Assembly (NCBI GenBank): GCA_902464495.1 | Contig: CABQJK010000002.1 | Span: forward strand, 1-64,000 | Direction: 5' to 3' | Source: an uncultured Collinsella sp. | GTDB lineage: Bacteria; Actinomycetota; Coriobacteriia; Coriobacteriales; Coriobacteriaceae | Length of the DNA stretch: 64,000 bases | In this document: piece by piece, positions 33,500-41,999 of the stretch | Position numbering within the stretch: the stretch's first letter is position 1 | Layout: each line of letters begins with the position of its first letter | Program-made: the position numbers and the translations under genes | The notes under the pieces: generated by a model | Database searches by the model: none | Seen by the model: only the letters and a program-made list of their open reading frames with translations | Told to the model about the DNA's origin: nothing

Positions 33500-34923
33500 A
33501 GATCGGGGCGCGAGGTCGCGGGGGCATGCCGCTCTCCTTCGTCATCGCGCGCTACTTCGCCTACGCGTTCGCGGCGGTCGCCACGGCGTGGTTCGCTTCG
33601 TTCATGGTGCTCTCCGTGGCGATCAACGCGGGCTTCGTCTACGAGGCAAGCTGGGGGCCGGCCAATGCGCGCGAGGTCGCGGAGGGCCTGGCACGCGACG
33701 GCGTCTGCGGGCAGCAGGACGTGCCGACGGCGTACCGCTACCTCATCCTGAACAAGGACGGATACGTGCTGATGACAGACCTCGAGGACACGCGGCTCGA
33801 GGACGCGAAGGAAATGGCCCGTACGGCACTCGCCGCGGATCCGGGCTCAGTGGAGATCGAGGGCGGGGGTTCGGGCCTCACCTACGCCGCGTTCCCGCTC
33901 AAGGGCGGCGGGGCCTGCGCACTCGTCAGCGAGTACCTGCCGCAGTGGGTCTCGCGCGATCTCGCCGGCCTGCTTCCCAACCCGCAGAGCCTCATGCTCG
34001 TCTGCGCCACGGCGGGAAGCGCGCTCGCGCTCGCGCTCGTGGCGCGCCGCGCGAGCCGCGTGATCTCGCGCAAGATGGCTCCGCTTGCGGAGGCGGCGGG
34101 GCGCGTCGGCGCGGGGGAGCTCGACTTCGCGGTTGGCAGCACCAACGTGCGCGAGGTGAACGACGTCCTCGCAGCGATGGACGCCATGCGAGCCTCCCTC
34201 GCTGAGTCGCTCGAGGCCCGCTGGGCCGCGGAGCGGGGGCAGCGCGAGCAGATGGCGTCGCTCGCCCACGACCTCAAGACGCCGCTCACCGTGCTGCGTG
34301 CCAACGCCGACTTCGTAGCGGAGGAACTGGAAGACGAGAAAGATGCCGACCTCGCGGCCGCCGCGCGCGACATAGCCGGCAGTGTCGAAAGGCTCGACGG
34401 CTACGTGCGCCTGCTCATCGAGGCCTCGCGCGGGTCCGGCGGGGCGGAGAGGGCCCCCATGCGGCCGGCCGAGCTCTGCGAACAGGTCCTCGCCGAGGCA
34501 GCCCAGATCGCCCGGGCGCGAGGCGTGACGCTCAACGCGGCCACGGGCCCCGCTGTCGCGGGCGCGCCCGAGGCCCTACTCGACCGAACCGCCCTGGCGC
34601 GAGCCGCCGCGAACCTCGTGGCCAACGCCGCCGAGCACGCGCGCTCGCGCGTGGCGGTCTCCTGCGACGTCGCGGGAGGGCGCCTCGTCATCGAGGTCGC
34701 CGACGACGGACCGGGCTTTTCTCCCGCCGCCCTCGAACGCGGCTGCGAGCGCCTCTTCACAGACGACTCCTCCCGCTCCTCGCGCGACGGAGGCCGCCAC
34801 TACGGGCTCGGCCTCCACGTCGCCTCCGAGGCCGCGAGCGCCCACGGGGGCTCCGTCTCGCTCGCCAACAGCCCCTCGGGCGGCGCGGTGGCCACCATCG
34901 CGGTCCCCCTGTGCGGGATCTGA
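33487..34923 (+). CDS. sensor histidine kinase
   Basis: The 478-residue kinase has two membrane helices (about 20-45 and 175-195) around a sensor of about 125 residues, a HAMP-like segment, a HisKA domain with SLAHDLKTPL (His about 261) and a HATPase domain with NLVANAAEHA, DDGPGF and GLGLHV. The sensor contains a Cys pair but no named fold that I recognise. The start is GTG 33487, overlapping the regulator. A terminator follows at 35034. Confidence 0.87.
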   Translation: MAALKIGARGRGGMPLSFVIARYFAYAFAAVATAWFASFMVLSVAINAGFVYEASWGPANAREVAEGLARDGVCGQQDVPTAYRYLILNKDGYVLMTDLEDTRLEDAKEMARTALAADPGSVEIEGGGSGLTYAAFPLKGGGACALVSEYLPQWVSRDLAGLLPNPQSLMLVCATAGSALALALVARRASRVISRKMAPLAEAAGRVGAGELDFAVGSTNVREVNDVLAAMDAMRASLAESLEARWAAERGQREQMASLAHDLKTPLTVLRANADFVAEELEDEKDADLAAAARDIAGSVERLDGYVRLLIEASRGSGGAERAPMRPAELCEQVLAEAAQIARARGVTLNAATGPAVAGAPEALLDRTALARAAANLVANAAEHARSRVAVSCDVAGGRLVIEVADDGPGFSPAALERGCERLFTDDSSRSSRDGGRHYGLGLHVASEAASAHGGSVSLANSPSGGAVATIAVPLCGI

Positions 34924-35033
34924 CGACTTCCTCGATGTCTACCTCGACTGCGATATGTCGCTCGCCGAGGCCGCGACGAGATGGTGTTGCGTCTGCCCCG
35001 CTTGGTGCTTCTAGCTCAAATTTGATCTGATGT

Positions 35034-35067
35034 AAGGCCCGTGCAATCCTGCATGGGCCTTCCTTTT
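35034..35067 (+). terminator. terminator of the immunity operon
   Basis: AAGGCCC (35034-35040) pairs with GGGCCTT (35055-35061), extended inward by TGCA/TGCA and one G-U pair, followed by CCTTTT. Confidence 0.8.
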
Positions 35068-35489
35068 GGCAATTGCTCGACCGATTCGTGGCTTGAAACA
35101 CAAATTATCGAGTTAAGGAGACATCGGGTCATACAGCGTCTCTCAGAGCGCCTGCCGCACTCCCCCGCCATTGCCCCTGCGGCGTCCTCGTATAGAGCCC
35201 ATCCTGCTTGGCGTTTCGTTGCAACAGCCCACTTGTTCACCGATCAAGTGAACTGCTGGAATAAATACAGCGACACGCTTGTTCGTTATAGTCGCTATAT
35301 CTGTGTAAATCGCCGCGATAAATACAGCCTGTACTCGGCTGTATACCAGCTACGCGTATGTAGATTCATATCGCGTTAATAAATCGGCTCAAGCGCGTGC
35401 AAAACGCGCAAGTAGCCGCAAAAGGCGGTTATCGCGTAGGTAGATTTTTGGCACCCTGTGCTTAATCAAAATTAAGCAATTGCTTCAAA
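35068..35489. other. gene-free stretch rich in short palindromes
   Basis: I see no supported gene here. Short inverted repeats cluster between about 35230 and 35480: CACTTG/CAAGTG, ATACAGCC/GGCTGTAT, GCGCGT/ACGCGC and CTTAAT/ATTAAG. The strings ATAAATACAGC and TACGCG/TCTAC-like words recur. It could be a remnant repeat, a protein-binding region or an insertion scar between the immunity operon and tRNA-Pro. Confidence 0.35.
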
Positions 35490-35520
35490 CAAAAAAGGTC
35501 AGGCACGAGGTGCCTGACCT
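35490..35520 (-). terminator. tRNA-Pro terminator
   Basis: AGGTCAGGCAC (35496-35506) pairs perfectly with GTGCCTGACCT (35510-35520) around GAG and is followed on the minus strand by six T residues. Confidence 0.9.
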
Positions 35521-35529
35521 GCAAACTTC

Positions 35530-35606
<77 letters not shown>

Positions 35607-35648
35607 AAGCATTTGTTTGTTGCTCTGCTCTCGCTCGCAACAGGGAGT

Positions 35649-35678
35649 ATAATAACCCGAAACTTTGGACTTGTGCAA
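35649..35678 (-). promoter_or_regulatory. tRNA-Pro promoter
   Basis: On the minus strand TTGCAC (35678-35673) and TATTAT (35654-35649) are 18 bp apart, 42 bases before the tRNA. Confidence 0.6.
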
Positions 35679-35686
35679 GAACTTTT

Positions 35687-36898
35687 TTAATTATTTTTGA
35701 GCAAGTCCAAAACTGTATCTGCGAGCTGGGGTTTTGTTAACACGGGAAGTTCCTGCGTCCCAGCTGTGCTCACGATCCAAGCCTTATTGGTATCAGTTCC
35801 AAAGCCCGAATCGGCGCGCGAAACATCGTTGGCGATGATCGCATCGCAGCCCTTGCGGGCCAATTTACGCTCAGCGTACTCCACAACGTTATCGGTCTCG
35901 GCTGCAAAGCCGATCACGCACCGCTTTCCCTTTTGGCGCGAAAGCTCGGCCAAAATATCAACCGTCTCGACCAGTTCGATGCGATTCAAGCGTTCGTTGG
36001 CCTTTTTGAGCTTGTGGTCCGCAGGGGATACGGGGGTGTAGTCGGCGACGGCTGCCGCGCAAATGGCAGCGTCGGCCGTCTGGAAGGCGTTTAACGCCGC
36101 CTGCAGCATCTCTGCGGCGGTCTGCACGCGCACGCACTTTAGGCCGCGAGGAACATCGAGCGACGTCGGTCCCAGCACGAGCGTGACCTCGGCACCGCGG
36201 CGCACGGCCTCCCTTGCCAGGGCGATGCCCATCTTTCCCGACGACCGATTGCCGATAAAGCGCACGGGATCGATCGGTTCATGCGTTGGGCCGGCCGTGA
36301 TAACGATTCGCTTGCCCGTCAGGTCTTGCGGCACGGGATTGAGCATCTCGCAGATGGCTTCGACGATGTCCTCGGGCTCGCTCATGCGTCCCGTGTCCAC
36401 GTCGCCGCAGGCAAGGTAGCCACTACCGGGGCCAACCACGTGCACCCCGCGGTCGCGCAACGTGGCCATATTGGCCTGGGTTGCCGGCGCCTTCCACATG
36501 CCATTGTTCATGGCCGGTGCGATCACGATGGGTCGCGGCGTGGCGAGTAGCGTCGTGGAAATCAGGTCATCGGCAATGCCGTTGGCCATCTTGGCGATGA
36601 TATTAGCCGTCGCGGGCGCTACGACCACCAGGTCGGGCTCCTGCGCGAGCGAAATGTGGTGGATGGGGTCGGAGGGGTCGTCGAACAGACCTACGGCGAC
36701 CGGCTCATTGGTGAGCGCGCGGAAGGTGAGCGGCCCCACAAACTCCGTGGCATGCTCGCTCATGACTACTTTGACGCGCGCGCCGCGCTTTTGCAGCAGG
36801 CGCACGATATTGCACGACTTATAGGCGGCGATCCCGCCGGTAATACCCAGCAGGATCGTTTTTCCCTCAAGTTGCATTGAATTGTTGGGCGCCGCCAT
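35687..36898 (-). CDS. coaBC: bifunctional phosphopantothenoylcysteine decarboxylase/synthase
   Basis: CoaBC carries out two steps of coenzyme A synthesis: it joins cysteine to phosphopantothenate and then decarboxylates the product. The 403-residue protein has the N-terminal FMN decarboxylase (VVVAPATANIIAKMANGIADD, MNNGMW and the catalytic Cys in GYLACGD) and the C-terminal synthase (VITAGPTHEPIDPVRFIGNRSSGKMG). It starts 3 bases after the zinc-ribbon gene and is the last gene of the long leftward run. Confidence 0.94.
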   Translation of the reverse strand: MAAPNNSMQLEGKTILLGITGGIAAYKSCNIVRLLQKRGARVKVVMSEHATEFVGPLTFRALTNEPVAVGLFDDPSDPIHHISLAQEPDLVVVAPATANIIAKMANGIADDLISTTLLATPRPIVIAPAMNNGMWKAPATQANMATLRDRGVHVVGPGSGYLACGDVDTGRMSEPEDIVEAICEMLNPVPQDLTGKRIVITAGPTHEPIDPVRFIGNRSSGKMGIALAREAVRRGAEVTLVLGPTSLDVPRGLKCVRVQTAAEMLQAALNAFQTADAAICAAAVADYTPVSPADHKLKKANERLNRIELVETVDILAELSRQKGKRCVIGFAAETDNVVEYAERKLARKGCDAIIANDVSRADSGFGTDTNKAWIVSTAGTQELPVLTKPQLADTVLDLLKNN

Positions 36899-36901
36899 CG
36901 T

Positions 36902-37621
36902 TTACGCTTCCTTGCTCGGGAGCACCAGCAGGCGGTGGCAGTACGGGCAGTGCGTAATCTCACTACCGTCGTGGTTGAGGTCGCTCATGGACGAAGCCTG
37001 CAGCGCGGTGTGGCAGACCGTAGGGATGTTGCCCTTGATGGTCTCGACGGCCAGGCCGCGGAACTGCTTGAGCAGACGCTCATAATCGGTGAGCACGTCG
37101 GTCGGCAGCGTAGCGGCAAGGGCGGTGCGCTCCTTGGTGGCGGCATCGATCTGGGCCTGCAGGTCGGCGGCCTTGGCGCGGGCGGCCTTCGTGTCGGCCT
37201 TCACACCCTCCTCGAACTTGGCAATGATGGCCTGCGCGCGAGCCTCGCGGTCGAGCGCTTCCTTATGGGCGACGACGACATCCTTGCGGGTGTGCTCGAT
37301 CTTGTCCAGGCGCTTGGCCAGGGTGGCAAGCTCGTTCTCCAGGTCCTGCACCTCGCGGTAGTCGGAACCATCGACGTGACGCTTCTTGGCAGCCTCGATG
37401 GCGTTATTGGTCTGGATCTCGGTGGTGTTGAGATCGTCGAGCTCAATGTCCAGATCCTTGCGCTGAGCATAGAGCTTGGTCATCTCAGACTTGAGCTTCA
37501 CATAGGTCTTGCGCTTGGAAGCGAGCTCCTTGAGCTCCGGCATATTGGCAAGTTCGCTCTTGTTGCGGGCGAGCTCCAAATCGATCTGTTGCAGCTTGAG
37601 TAGCGTAGCGCCGGCGCTCAT
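36902..37621 (-). CDS. coiled-coil zinc-ribbon protein (CT398-like)
   Basis: The 239-residue protein is a long helical hairpin (about 5-190) followed by a C-terminal zinc-ribbon-like end, the plan of the COG1579/CT398 family often next to Nif3-like genes. The second knuckle CPYC is intact, but the first has a single Cys (TVCHTAL) where the family usually has CxxC, so zinc binding may be altered. I start at 37621, behind AGGAGAG; it overlaps the Nif3-like gene by four bases. Function is unknown; nucleic-acid binding has been suggested for the family. Confidence 0.75.
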   Translation of the reverse strand: MSAGATLLKLQQIDLELARNKSELANMPELKELASKRKTYVKLKSEMTKLYAQRKDLDIELDDLNTTEIQTNNAIEAAKKRHVDGSDYREVQDLENELATLAKRLDKIEHTRKDVVVAHKEALDREARAQAIIAKFEEGVKADTKAARAKAADLQAQIDAATKERTALAATLPTDVLTDYERLLKQFRGLAVETIKGNIPTVCHTALQASSMSDLNHDGSEITHCPYCHRLLVLPSKEA

Positions 37622-38427
37622 AAGTTCTCTCCTTTTGTCACAGTCCACCATTGGCAAGGGTTCAGTATTTTAATCGTATGACGGGGGTCGATCCCGGCGT
37701 CAACTGCAGAGTTCATCAAGATATCCACGAACGGCTCTTCGGAGCGGTCGTGGCCGAGCAAGATCACCGGCAGTCCGCGCAAGGCAAGATCTTGAGCCAC
37801 GTGGTAGCCCGCCTCGCCCGTCACGACAACATCTGCGCCTGCGGCAATGGCGAGCTCTCCAAAGTCGCCCAAGGAGCCGCCCAAGATGGCGACGGTGCGG
37901 CACGGGCGCTCGGCTTCGCCCCATACGCGCGGATCGCTGCCAAACGCCGTGGCGGCACGGTTGGCGAGATCGCGCAGCGTGGACGGGTCGTCGAGCGTTG
38001 CAAGCGCGCCCAGACCGGTGAGCTCAGGCTCGTCCGCATACTCCAGTGAGCTCATGGGCTCAGCGCCCAGCAAATTGCTCAGGTGAACGCGCGCCTCGTG
38101 CGAACGGTCCAGGTTGGTGTGAAGCGAGATGATGCTCACGCCGCAACGAGCCGATTCGTACAGTGCAGCGCTGCACTGGGGACGCGCGGAATCGGCCGGA
38201 CAAAAGGCTTCGGGTGCCTTGATATAGATGGGATGATGCGTCAGCAGCACGTTGGCGCCGGCCTCGAGAGCGCGGTGAACGTTGGCCTCGGTCGCGTCGA
38301 GTGCGCAGGCAACACCGGTAATCTCAGCAGCAGGGTCGCCCACAGATAGCCCAACGTGATCCCAGCCCTCGGCGTCCGCCTTGGGGTAGCGCGCCAGCAG
38401 CGCACGTTCAAGTTCGGAGACGATCAT
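37618..38427 (-). CDS. Nif3-like dinuclear metal-binding protein (DUF34)
   Basis: The 269-residue protein belongs to the Nif3/YqfO family, often annotated GTP cyclohydrolase I type 2. It shows DHVGLSVGDP, the metal ligands HH in LLTHHPIYI, SLHTNLD and the C-terminal VTGEAGYHVAQD with GH in LLGHDRSEE. The YqfO insert domain is absent. The true reaction of this family is unsettled. It overlaps both neighbours by four bases, indicating strong coupling with the cysteine desulfurase and zinc-ribbon genes. Confidence 0.82.
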   Translation of the reverse strand: MIVSELERALLARYPKADAEGWDHVGLSVGDPAAEITGVACALDATEANVHRALEAGANVLLTHHPIYIKAPEAFCPADSARPQCSAALYESARCGVSIISLHTNLDRSHEARVHLSNLLGAEPMSSLEYADEPELTGLGALATLDDPSTLRDLANRAATAFGSDPRVWGEAERPCRTVAILGGSLGDFGELAIAAGADVVVTGEAGYHVAQDLALRGLPVILLGHDRSEEPFVDILMNSAVDAGIDPRHTIKILNPCQWWTVTKGENL

Positions 38428-39602
38428 GCGGCACCTACGATCGAGAGCAGCGTCTGGGCGAACTCATCTAGGTCGGCAGGGTTCACGCGGTCATCGAAGG
38501 AGATACGCAGTGCGCCCAGCGCCTGCTCGCGACCAATGCCCATGGCGCTGAGCACGTGGCTCGGGTCCATGCTGCCGCTCGAGCAAGCCGATCCAGCCGA
38601 AACCTCAAAGCCGGCGGCATCGAGCTTGATGATGAGCTCTTCGGAGTCCATGCCGTCAACGTAGATTGAAACCATACCTGGCAGACGGTCTGCCAGCGTG
38701 TGGTCGCCCATCGTGGCGTGAATGCGAGGATGGGCCGTAAGCGTGGCGTAGAGCTTGTCCGAAAGTGCCTGCAGCGTCGCGCGCTCCTGGGCCACATTCG
38801 GAAGCAACACGGAAGCGGCGGCGGCAAAAGCCAGCTGCGTGCGCAGATCCTGCGTACCGGCGCGACGGCCGGCTTCCTGTCCACCGCCAAAGATGCGCGG
38901 ACGCAGCGGCGTGCGGTTCTTAAGGTAGAGAGCGCCGGATGCCACAGGGCCGCCGATCTTGTGCGCGGCAACGGTCATAGCATCGACGCCTAATTCGGTG
39001 ACATCGAGCGGAATATGCAAGTAGCCCTGGATGGCATCGGTATGAAACAAGGCGCCGTCAGCATGTGCGGCGGCGGCCAGCTCGCGGATGGGCTGCACCA
39101 CGCCGGTCTCGTTGTTGGCGACCATAATGCTCACGAGTGCCACGTCGTCGCCGAGCAGCTCGACAAGCGTGCCAGGCTCAATGTAGCCCGCGCGGCAGGG
39201 CTGTACCAGGTCGACGGAAAAGCCGGCGGCACGCAGCAGCGGCAGGTTGTCCAGAATCGAATCGTGCTCGATGGCGGAAACGATGACACGATCGCGCTTG
39301 CGATCGCGCTGACGAGCGCCCTCGGCAAGACCGAGCAGCGCCAGCTGGTTGGCCTCGGTGCCGCCGTTGGTAAGGATGATCTCGGACGGGCGAACGCGCG
39401 CGCCAAAGCTGCGGGCGATCTCGCGACGGGCGACTTCCAGGCGTGCGGCGGCCTTGCGGCCAAGCGAGTGCAGCGAGTTGGGGTTGACGCCGGCAAGCTC
39501 GCTCTCGTCGTACTCACGCTGCGCAAGGAGCGCCTCGGCGCGCATGGGCGTCGAGGCGGCATAGTCAAGATTCACGGGTATGCGGTTTTGACCTGCGGTC
39601 AT
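38424..39602 (-). CDS. cysteine desulfurase (NifS/IscS family)
   Basis: This PLP enzyme takes sulfur from cysteine for iron-sulfur clusters or tRNA thiolation. The 392-residue protein has NLDYAASTPM, the PLP lysine in AAHKIGG, and the active-site loop SAGSACSSGS. No iscU or mnmA adjoins it, so its sulfur acceptor is not defined by context. Several iron-sulfur enzymes that need it are encoded here (RimO, MiaB, IspH and the DUF512 protein). Confidence 0.9.
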   Translation of the reverse strand: MTAGQNRIPVNLDYAASTPMRAEALLAQREYDESELAGVNPNSLHSLGRKAAARLEVARREIARSFGARVRPSEIILTNGGTEANQLALLGLAEGARQRDRKRDRVIVSAIEHDSILDNLPLLRAAGFSVDLVQPCRAGYIEPGTLVELLGDDVALVSIMVANNETGVVQPIRELAAAAHADGALFHTDAIQGYLHIPLDVTELGVDAMTVAAHKIGGPVASGALYLKNRTPLRPRIFGGGQEAGRRAGTQDLRTQLAFAAAASVLLPNVAQERATLQALSDKLYATLTAHPRIHATMGDHTLADRLPGMVSIYVDGMDSEELIIKLDAAGFEVSAGSACSSGSMDPSHVLSAMGIGREQALGALRISFDDRVNPADLDEFAQTLLSIVGAA

Positions 39603-39608
39603 AAGGGT

Positions 39609-40280
39609 TTATGCCTCCTGTGCGGCCTCATTGCCCAGCTTCTGCAGCAGCGCAACCTCGGCGGCGGGATCTTCGGACTTAAATACGGCGGAACCGGCTA
39701 CGAGCACGTTGGCGCCGGCCTTGACGACCTCGGCGATGTTCTTGGAAGAGATACCGCCATCGACCTCGATCAGGGGCGAAACGCCGTGGCGCTCACACAT
39801 GGCCGTAAGCTCGTGCAGTTTGGCAATAGTACCAGGGATAAAGCTCTGGCCGCCAAAGCCGGGGTTCACGCTCATCAGCAGCACCATATCGACGACATCG
39901 ATAATGCTCTCGAGCACGCAGACGGGCGTGGCGGGGTTGAGCACAACGCCGGCCTTGACGCCACGCTGCTGCAGATGGGTGAGCGTGCGATGTAGGTGCG
40001 TGGAGGCCTCGTAATGCACGGTGATCATATCGGCGCCGGCGTCGGCATACCAATCGACCGTCTCGTCGGGGTTCGACACCATCAGGTGCGCGTCGACCGG
40101 CACATCGGTGGAGCGCTTGACGGCCTTGAGGATGTCGACGCCAAAGGTAAGATTGCCGGTAAAGTGGCCGTCCATAACGTCGAAGTGCACGTAGTCGGCA
40201 CCGGCGATCTTGTCGAGCTCGCCCTTGAGGTTGGCCATGTCGGCCGAAAGAACGGACGGAGCGATTTTGATGGAACCCAT
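39609..40280 (-). CDS. rpe: ribulose-phosphate 3-epimerase
   Basis: Rpe interconverts ribulose- and xylulose-5-phosphate in the pentose phosphate pathway. The 223-residue TIM barrel has IAPSVLSADMANL, the metal His and Asp in HFDVMDGHF, DAHLMV, SVNPGFGGQSF and EVDGGI. It lies 6 bases before the cysteine desulfurase gene in the same run. Confidence 0.95.
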   Translation of the reverse strand: MGSIKIAPSVLSADMANLKGELDKIAGADYVHFDVMDGHFTGNLTFGVDILKAVKRSTDVPVDAHLMVSNPDETVDWYADAGADMITVHYEASTHLHRTLTHLQQRGVKAGVVLNPATPVCVLESIIDVVDMVLLMSVNPGFGGQSFIPGTIAKLHELTAMCERHGVSPLIEVDGGISSKNIAEVVKAGANVLVAGSAVFKSEDPAAEVALLQKLGNEAAQEA

Positions 40281-40298
40281 GGTAGAAGCCTTTCTGCG

Positions 40299-41306
40299 CT
40301 AGTCGGTGAGTCCGTAGAACTCTTGGGAGGGTACGCGATCGGTAAGAATCTCGAGCGCCCTATCCAAAGTAACACCGTTGTAGAGCGTTTGCTCCACGGC
40401 AAAGGTGAGCGGAATGTCTACGCCCAGTGAACGGGCGAGCTCGCTGACGCTGCGGGCTGCGACGGCGCCCTCCACCACCATATGCGTGCGCGTCTGGTAC
40501 TCGTCGAGCGAAACGCCGTGGGCAAACTCGTAGCCAAAGGTGCGGTTGCGCGAATGCTCGGAGGTGCAGGTGGCGATAAGGTCGCCCATGCCGGCAAGTC
40601 CCATGCAGGTCATGGCCTGACCGCCGCGGGCGTGTACCAGGCGGCTGATCTCGGCTAGGCCGCGCGTCATGATGAGGGCGAGCGTGTTGTCGCCCGCGCC
40701 CGAACCGGCGGAGATGCCGCACACGATGGCGATGACGTTTTTCATGGCGCCGCAGACCTCGACGCCAGTCATGTCCTGCGACAGGTAGATGCGGAAGGCC
40801 GTGGACAGCAGCAATTTCTTAAAGGTCTCCCCTACCTGCTGGTTTTCGCTGGCGATGACGGCGGCAGACAGCCCGCCGCGGCAGATTTCCTCAGCATGGT
40901 TGGGGCCCGAGAGCGCCGCCACACGCCGCTCGTTGCCGATCTCGCTGGCGATGACCTCGCTCATGAGCAGGCCGGATTCGGGCTCAATACCCTTGGTAAG
41001 GCAGAGCACCGGGGTGTCGGCGGCGATGAAGGGCGCTGCCTGATGGCATACGCTGCGCAGGTGTGTGGAGGGCACGGCAAAGATGATGGCGTCGGCGGCG
41101 TCGAGCGCTTGCGCCAGGTCCGTCGTGGCGACGACGTTGCCGGGCAGCTCGTAGTCCACCAGATACCGGGGGTTGCAGTGCTCGCCATTGATGCCGGCGG
41201 CCGTCTGCTCGCTATGGGCCCACATGGTCACGCGCTCGGTTCGCGCGGCGGCAAGGCCGGCGACGGCGGTTCCCCAGGAGCCGGAGCCAATCAGCGCAAC
41301 ATTCAT
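40299..41306 (-). CDS. gpsA: glycerol-3-phosphate dehydrogenase [NAD(P)+]
   Basis: GpsA makes sn-glycerol-3-phosphate, the backbone of phospholipids. The 335-residue enzyme has the N-terminal dinucleotide motif GSGSWGTAVA, the catalytic lysine region AMKNVIAIVCGISAG and SEHSRNRTFG. It sits 9 bases downstream of plsY, which acylates its product, and plsC acts next, so three successive steps of phosphatidate synthesis are in one run. Confidence 0.95.
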   Translation of the reverse strand: MNVALIGSGSWGTAVAGLAAARTERVTMWAHSEQTAAGINGEHCNPRYLVDYELPGNVVATTDLAQALDAADAIIFAVPSTHLRSVCHQAAPFIAADTPVLCLTKGIEPESGLLMSEVIASEIGNERRVAALSGPNHAEEICRGGLSAAVIASENQQVGETFKKLLLSTAFRIYLSQDMTGVEVCGAMKNVIAIVCGISAGSGAGDNTLALIMTRGLAEISRLVHARGGQAMTCMGLAGMGDLIATCTSEHSRNRTFGYEFAHGVSLDEYQTRTHMVVEGAVAARSVSELARSLGVDIPLTFAVEQTLYNGVTLDRALEILTDRVPSQEFYGLTD

Positions 41307-41315
41307 GACTCTCTC

Positions 41316-41999
41316 CTACTTATCGTCGGGCTCGGTGACGCGCTTGGTAAACGAGAGCTTGGACTCCTTACCCGTCATGAGTTTTTTGATGTTCGCACGA
41401 TGAGCCCACACCACGGTGATGCCGATTAGCGCCATGCAAAACTTAAGTCCCAGGCTGCTGTACGGAAAGACCGCGCAGGCGGCGATGGGAAGACCGAAAG
41501 CCGCGGCAAGCGAGCCCACCGACACAAACTTGGTGATGGCGACGGCCACGATAAACATGCCCAGCAGCGACAGGCCAATGGGCCAGCACCAGGCGAGGAT
41601 GACGCCCAGACCAACCGCGATACCCTTGCCGCCATGGAAGTTGAGGTAGGGCGAGAAGATATGGCCCCACACCGCTGCCAGGCAAATGACGCCGAGCATC
41701 CAATCGCCGGGGGCTCCGGGCGCCATGATGCTTACGGGGAAGCCATAGCCCACGCCCGCGATGAGCGGACGGGCGATAAGGACACAGATGGCGCCCTTAA
41801 GGCAGTCGAGCAGCAGGGTGAGTGCGGCCACCTTGGGGCCGGCCACGCGCAGGGCGTTGGTGGTGCCGATGTTGCCGGAACCCGCCTTGCGAATGTCGGT
41901 GTGGTTGAACACGCGGCCCAAGATCAGGCCAAACGGAATCGCCCCGATAAAGAACGAGACCACGGCGCAGATGGCGGTCAGCAGAATCGGATTATGCAT
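41316..41999 (-). CDS. plsY: glycerol-3-phosphate acyltransferase PlsY
   Basis: PlsY is a membrane enzyme that transfers acyl groups from acyl-phosphate to glycerol-3-phosphate. The 227-residue protein has the three conserved loops: GSGNIGTTNALR, NFHGGKGIAVGLG, and a later WAHRANIKKL. About six membrane helices are present. I start at ATG 41999 (MHNPIL); the longer frame overlaps der. The 8-base overlap with der suggests coupling. Confidence 0.93.
   Translation of the reverse strand: MHNPILLTAICAVVSFFIGAIPFGLILGRVFNHTDIRKAGSGNIGTTNALRVAGPKVAALTLLLDCLKGAICVLIARPLIAGVGYGFPVSIMAPGAPGDWMLGVICLAAVWGHIFSPYLNFHGGKGIAVGLGVILAWCWPIGLSLLGMFIVAVAITKFVSVGSLAAAFGLPIAACAVFPYSSLGLKFCMALIGITVVWAHRANIKKLMTGKESKLSFTKRVTEPDDK

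Noticed and set aside
35041..35379. A 112-codon frame after the immunity operon
   Set aside because: It begins inside the terminator and shows no family signature.
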